Positions 5,728 to 5,762 of a stretch of DNA of 5,762 bases are shown piece by piece. Each line of letters starts with the position of its first letter. Within the stretch, counting starts at the first letter, position 1. The notes under the pieces were generated by a model that saw only the letters and a list, made by a program, of their open reading frames with translations, searched no databases and was not told where the DNA came from. Source of the stretch: Chloroflexota bacterium (lineage in GTDB: Bacteria > Chloroflexota > Anaerolineae > B4-G1); the NCBI GenBank assembly GCA_003648125.1, contig QMOE01000183.1, positions 1 to 5,762 of the forward strand. Reading direction: 5' to 3'. Both the position numbers and the translations under genes were made by a program.

Positions 5728-5762
5728 GTAGCCGAAGGCGTATCGAAACCCTTGTACTGAGC
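5722..5762. repeat. Dispersed-repeat-like palindrome, cut by the window edge
   Basis: GGTTGAGTAGCC (5722-5733) and GGCGTATCGAAACC (5737-5750) form an imperfect hairpin with a GAA loop. The wording GGTTGAGTAGCC...TATCGAAACC resembles a palindromic repeat I recall from many high-GC bacterial genomes. The following CTTGTACTGAGC (5751-5762) looks like the first arm of another palindrome whose partner lies beyond the window. Confidence 0.5.

Larger units (their letters stand above)
5260..5762. other. Gene-free, palindrome-rich intergenic region
   Basis: No convincing coding sequence is found on either strand: the short frames here cross palindromes and have no recognisable protein features. The region is richer in A+T than the genes. 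It holds two head-to-head REP pairs, one AT hairpin, one MITE-like cassette, a further single REP and overlapping terminal palindromes, each listed separately. Between the stop at 5259 and the first repeat at 5305 nothing structured was seen. Confidence 0.8.

Overview
The window looks like a piece of a Chloroflexota-type genome, possibly Anaerolineae. This is an inference from moderately GC-rich coding DNA, GAF-rich soluble histidine kinases and a particular style of dispersed intergenic palindrome. No marker gene proves the assignment. All four genes lie on the + strand and occupy nt 2-5259. The last ~500 nt are non-coding and packed with structured repeats.

Layout: (1) nt 2-1579, the 3' part of a GAF-GAF-HisKA-HATPase sensor kinase. 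Its reading frame is open at the left edge, so the gene starts outside the window. (2) nt 1597-3177, a complete GAF-PAS-HisKA-HATPase kinase 17 nt downstream, with a 7-bp tandem repeat in its first codons. (3) nt 3174-4379, a long-form alanyl-tRNA editing protein (AlaX-L type) whose ATG overlaps the kinase stop codon as ATGA. (4) nt 4420-5259, a metallo-beta-lactamase-fold protein in which four of the seven usual metal ligands are replaced. Spacing suggests one transcript: two sensors, then a tRNA proofreading enzyme and a probable pseudo-hydrolase. No response regulator or DNA-binding partner is visible.

The non-coding region 5260-5762 holds at least five 23-nt modules of one design: a GTAG (once ATAG) foot followed by a short hairpin. 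Four are arranged as two head-to-head pairs (5306-5362 and 5422-5476). Within each pair the stems differ by compensating base changes. This matches REP/BIME elements mobilised by REP-associated tyrosine transposases (RAYTs). A sixth, looser copy at 4376-4400 supplies the stop codon of the alaX-like gene. Between the REP modules lies a ~180-nt AT-rich cassette bounded by a perfect 17-bp inverted repeat (5490-5506 / 5641-5657), which looks like a MITE. The right end carries overlapping palindromes cut by the window edge.

The best candidates for something undescribed are the covarying GTAG-REP families with their nested MITE, the degenerate MBL protein, and the translational coupling of a sensor kinase to a tRNA-editing enzyme.
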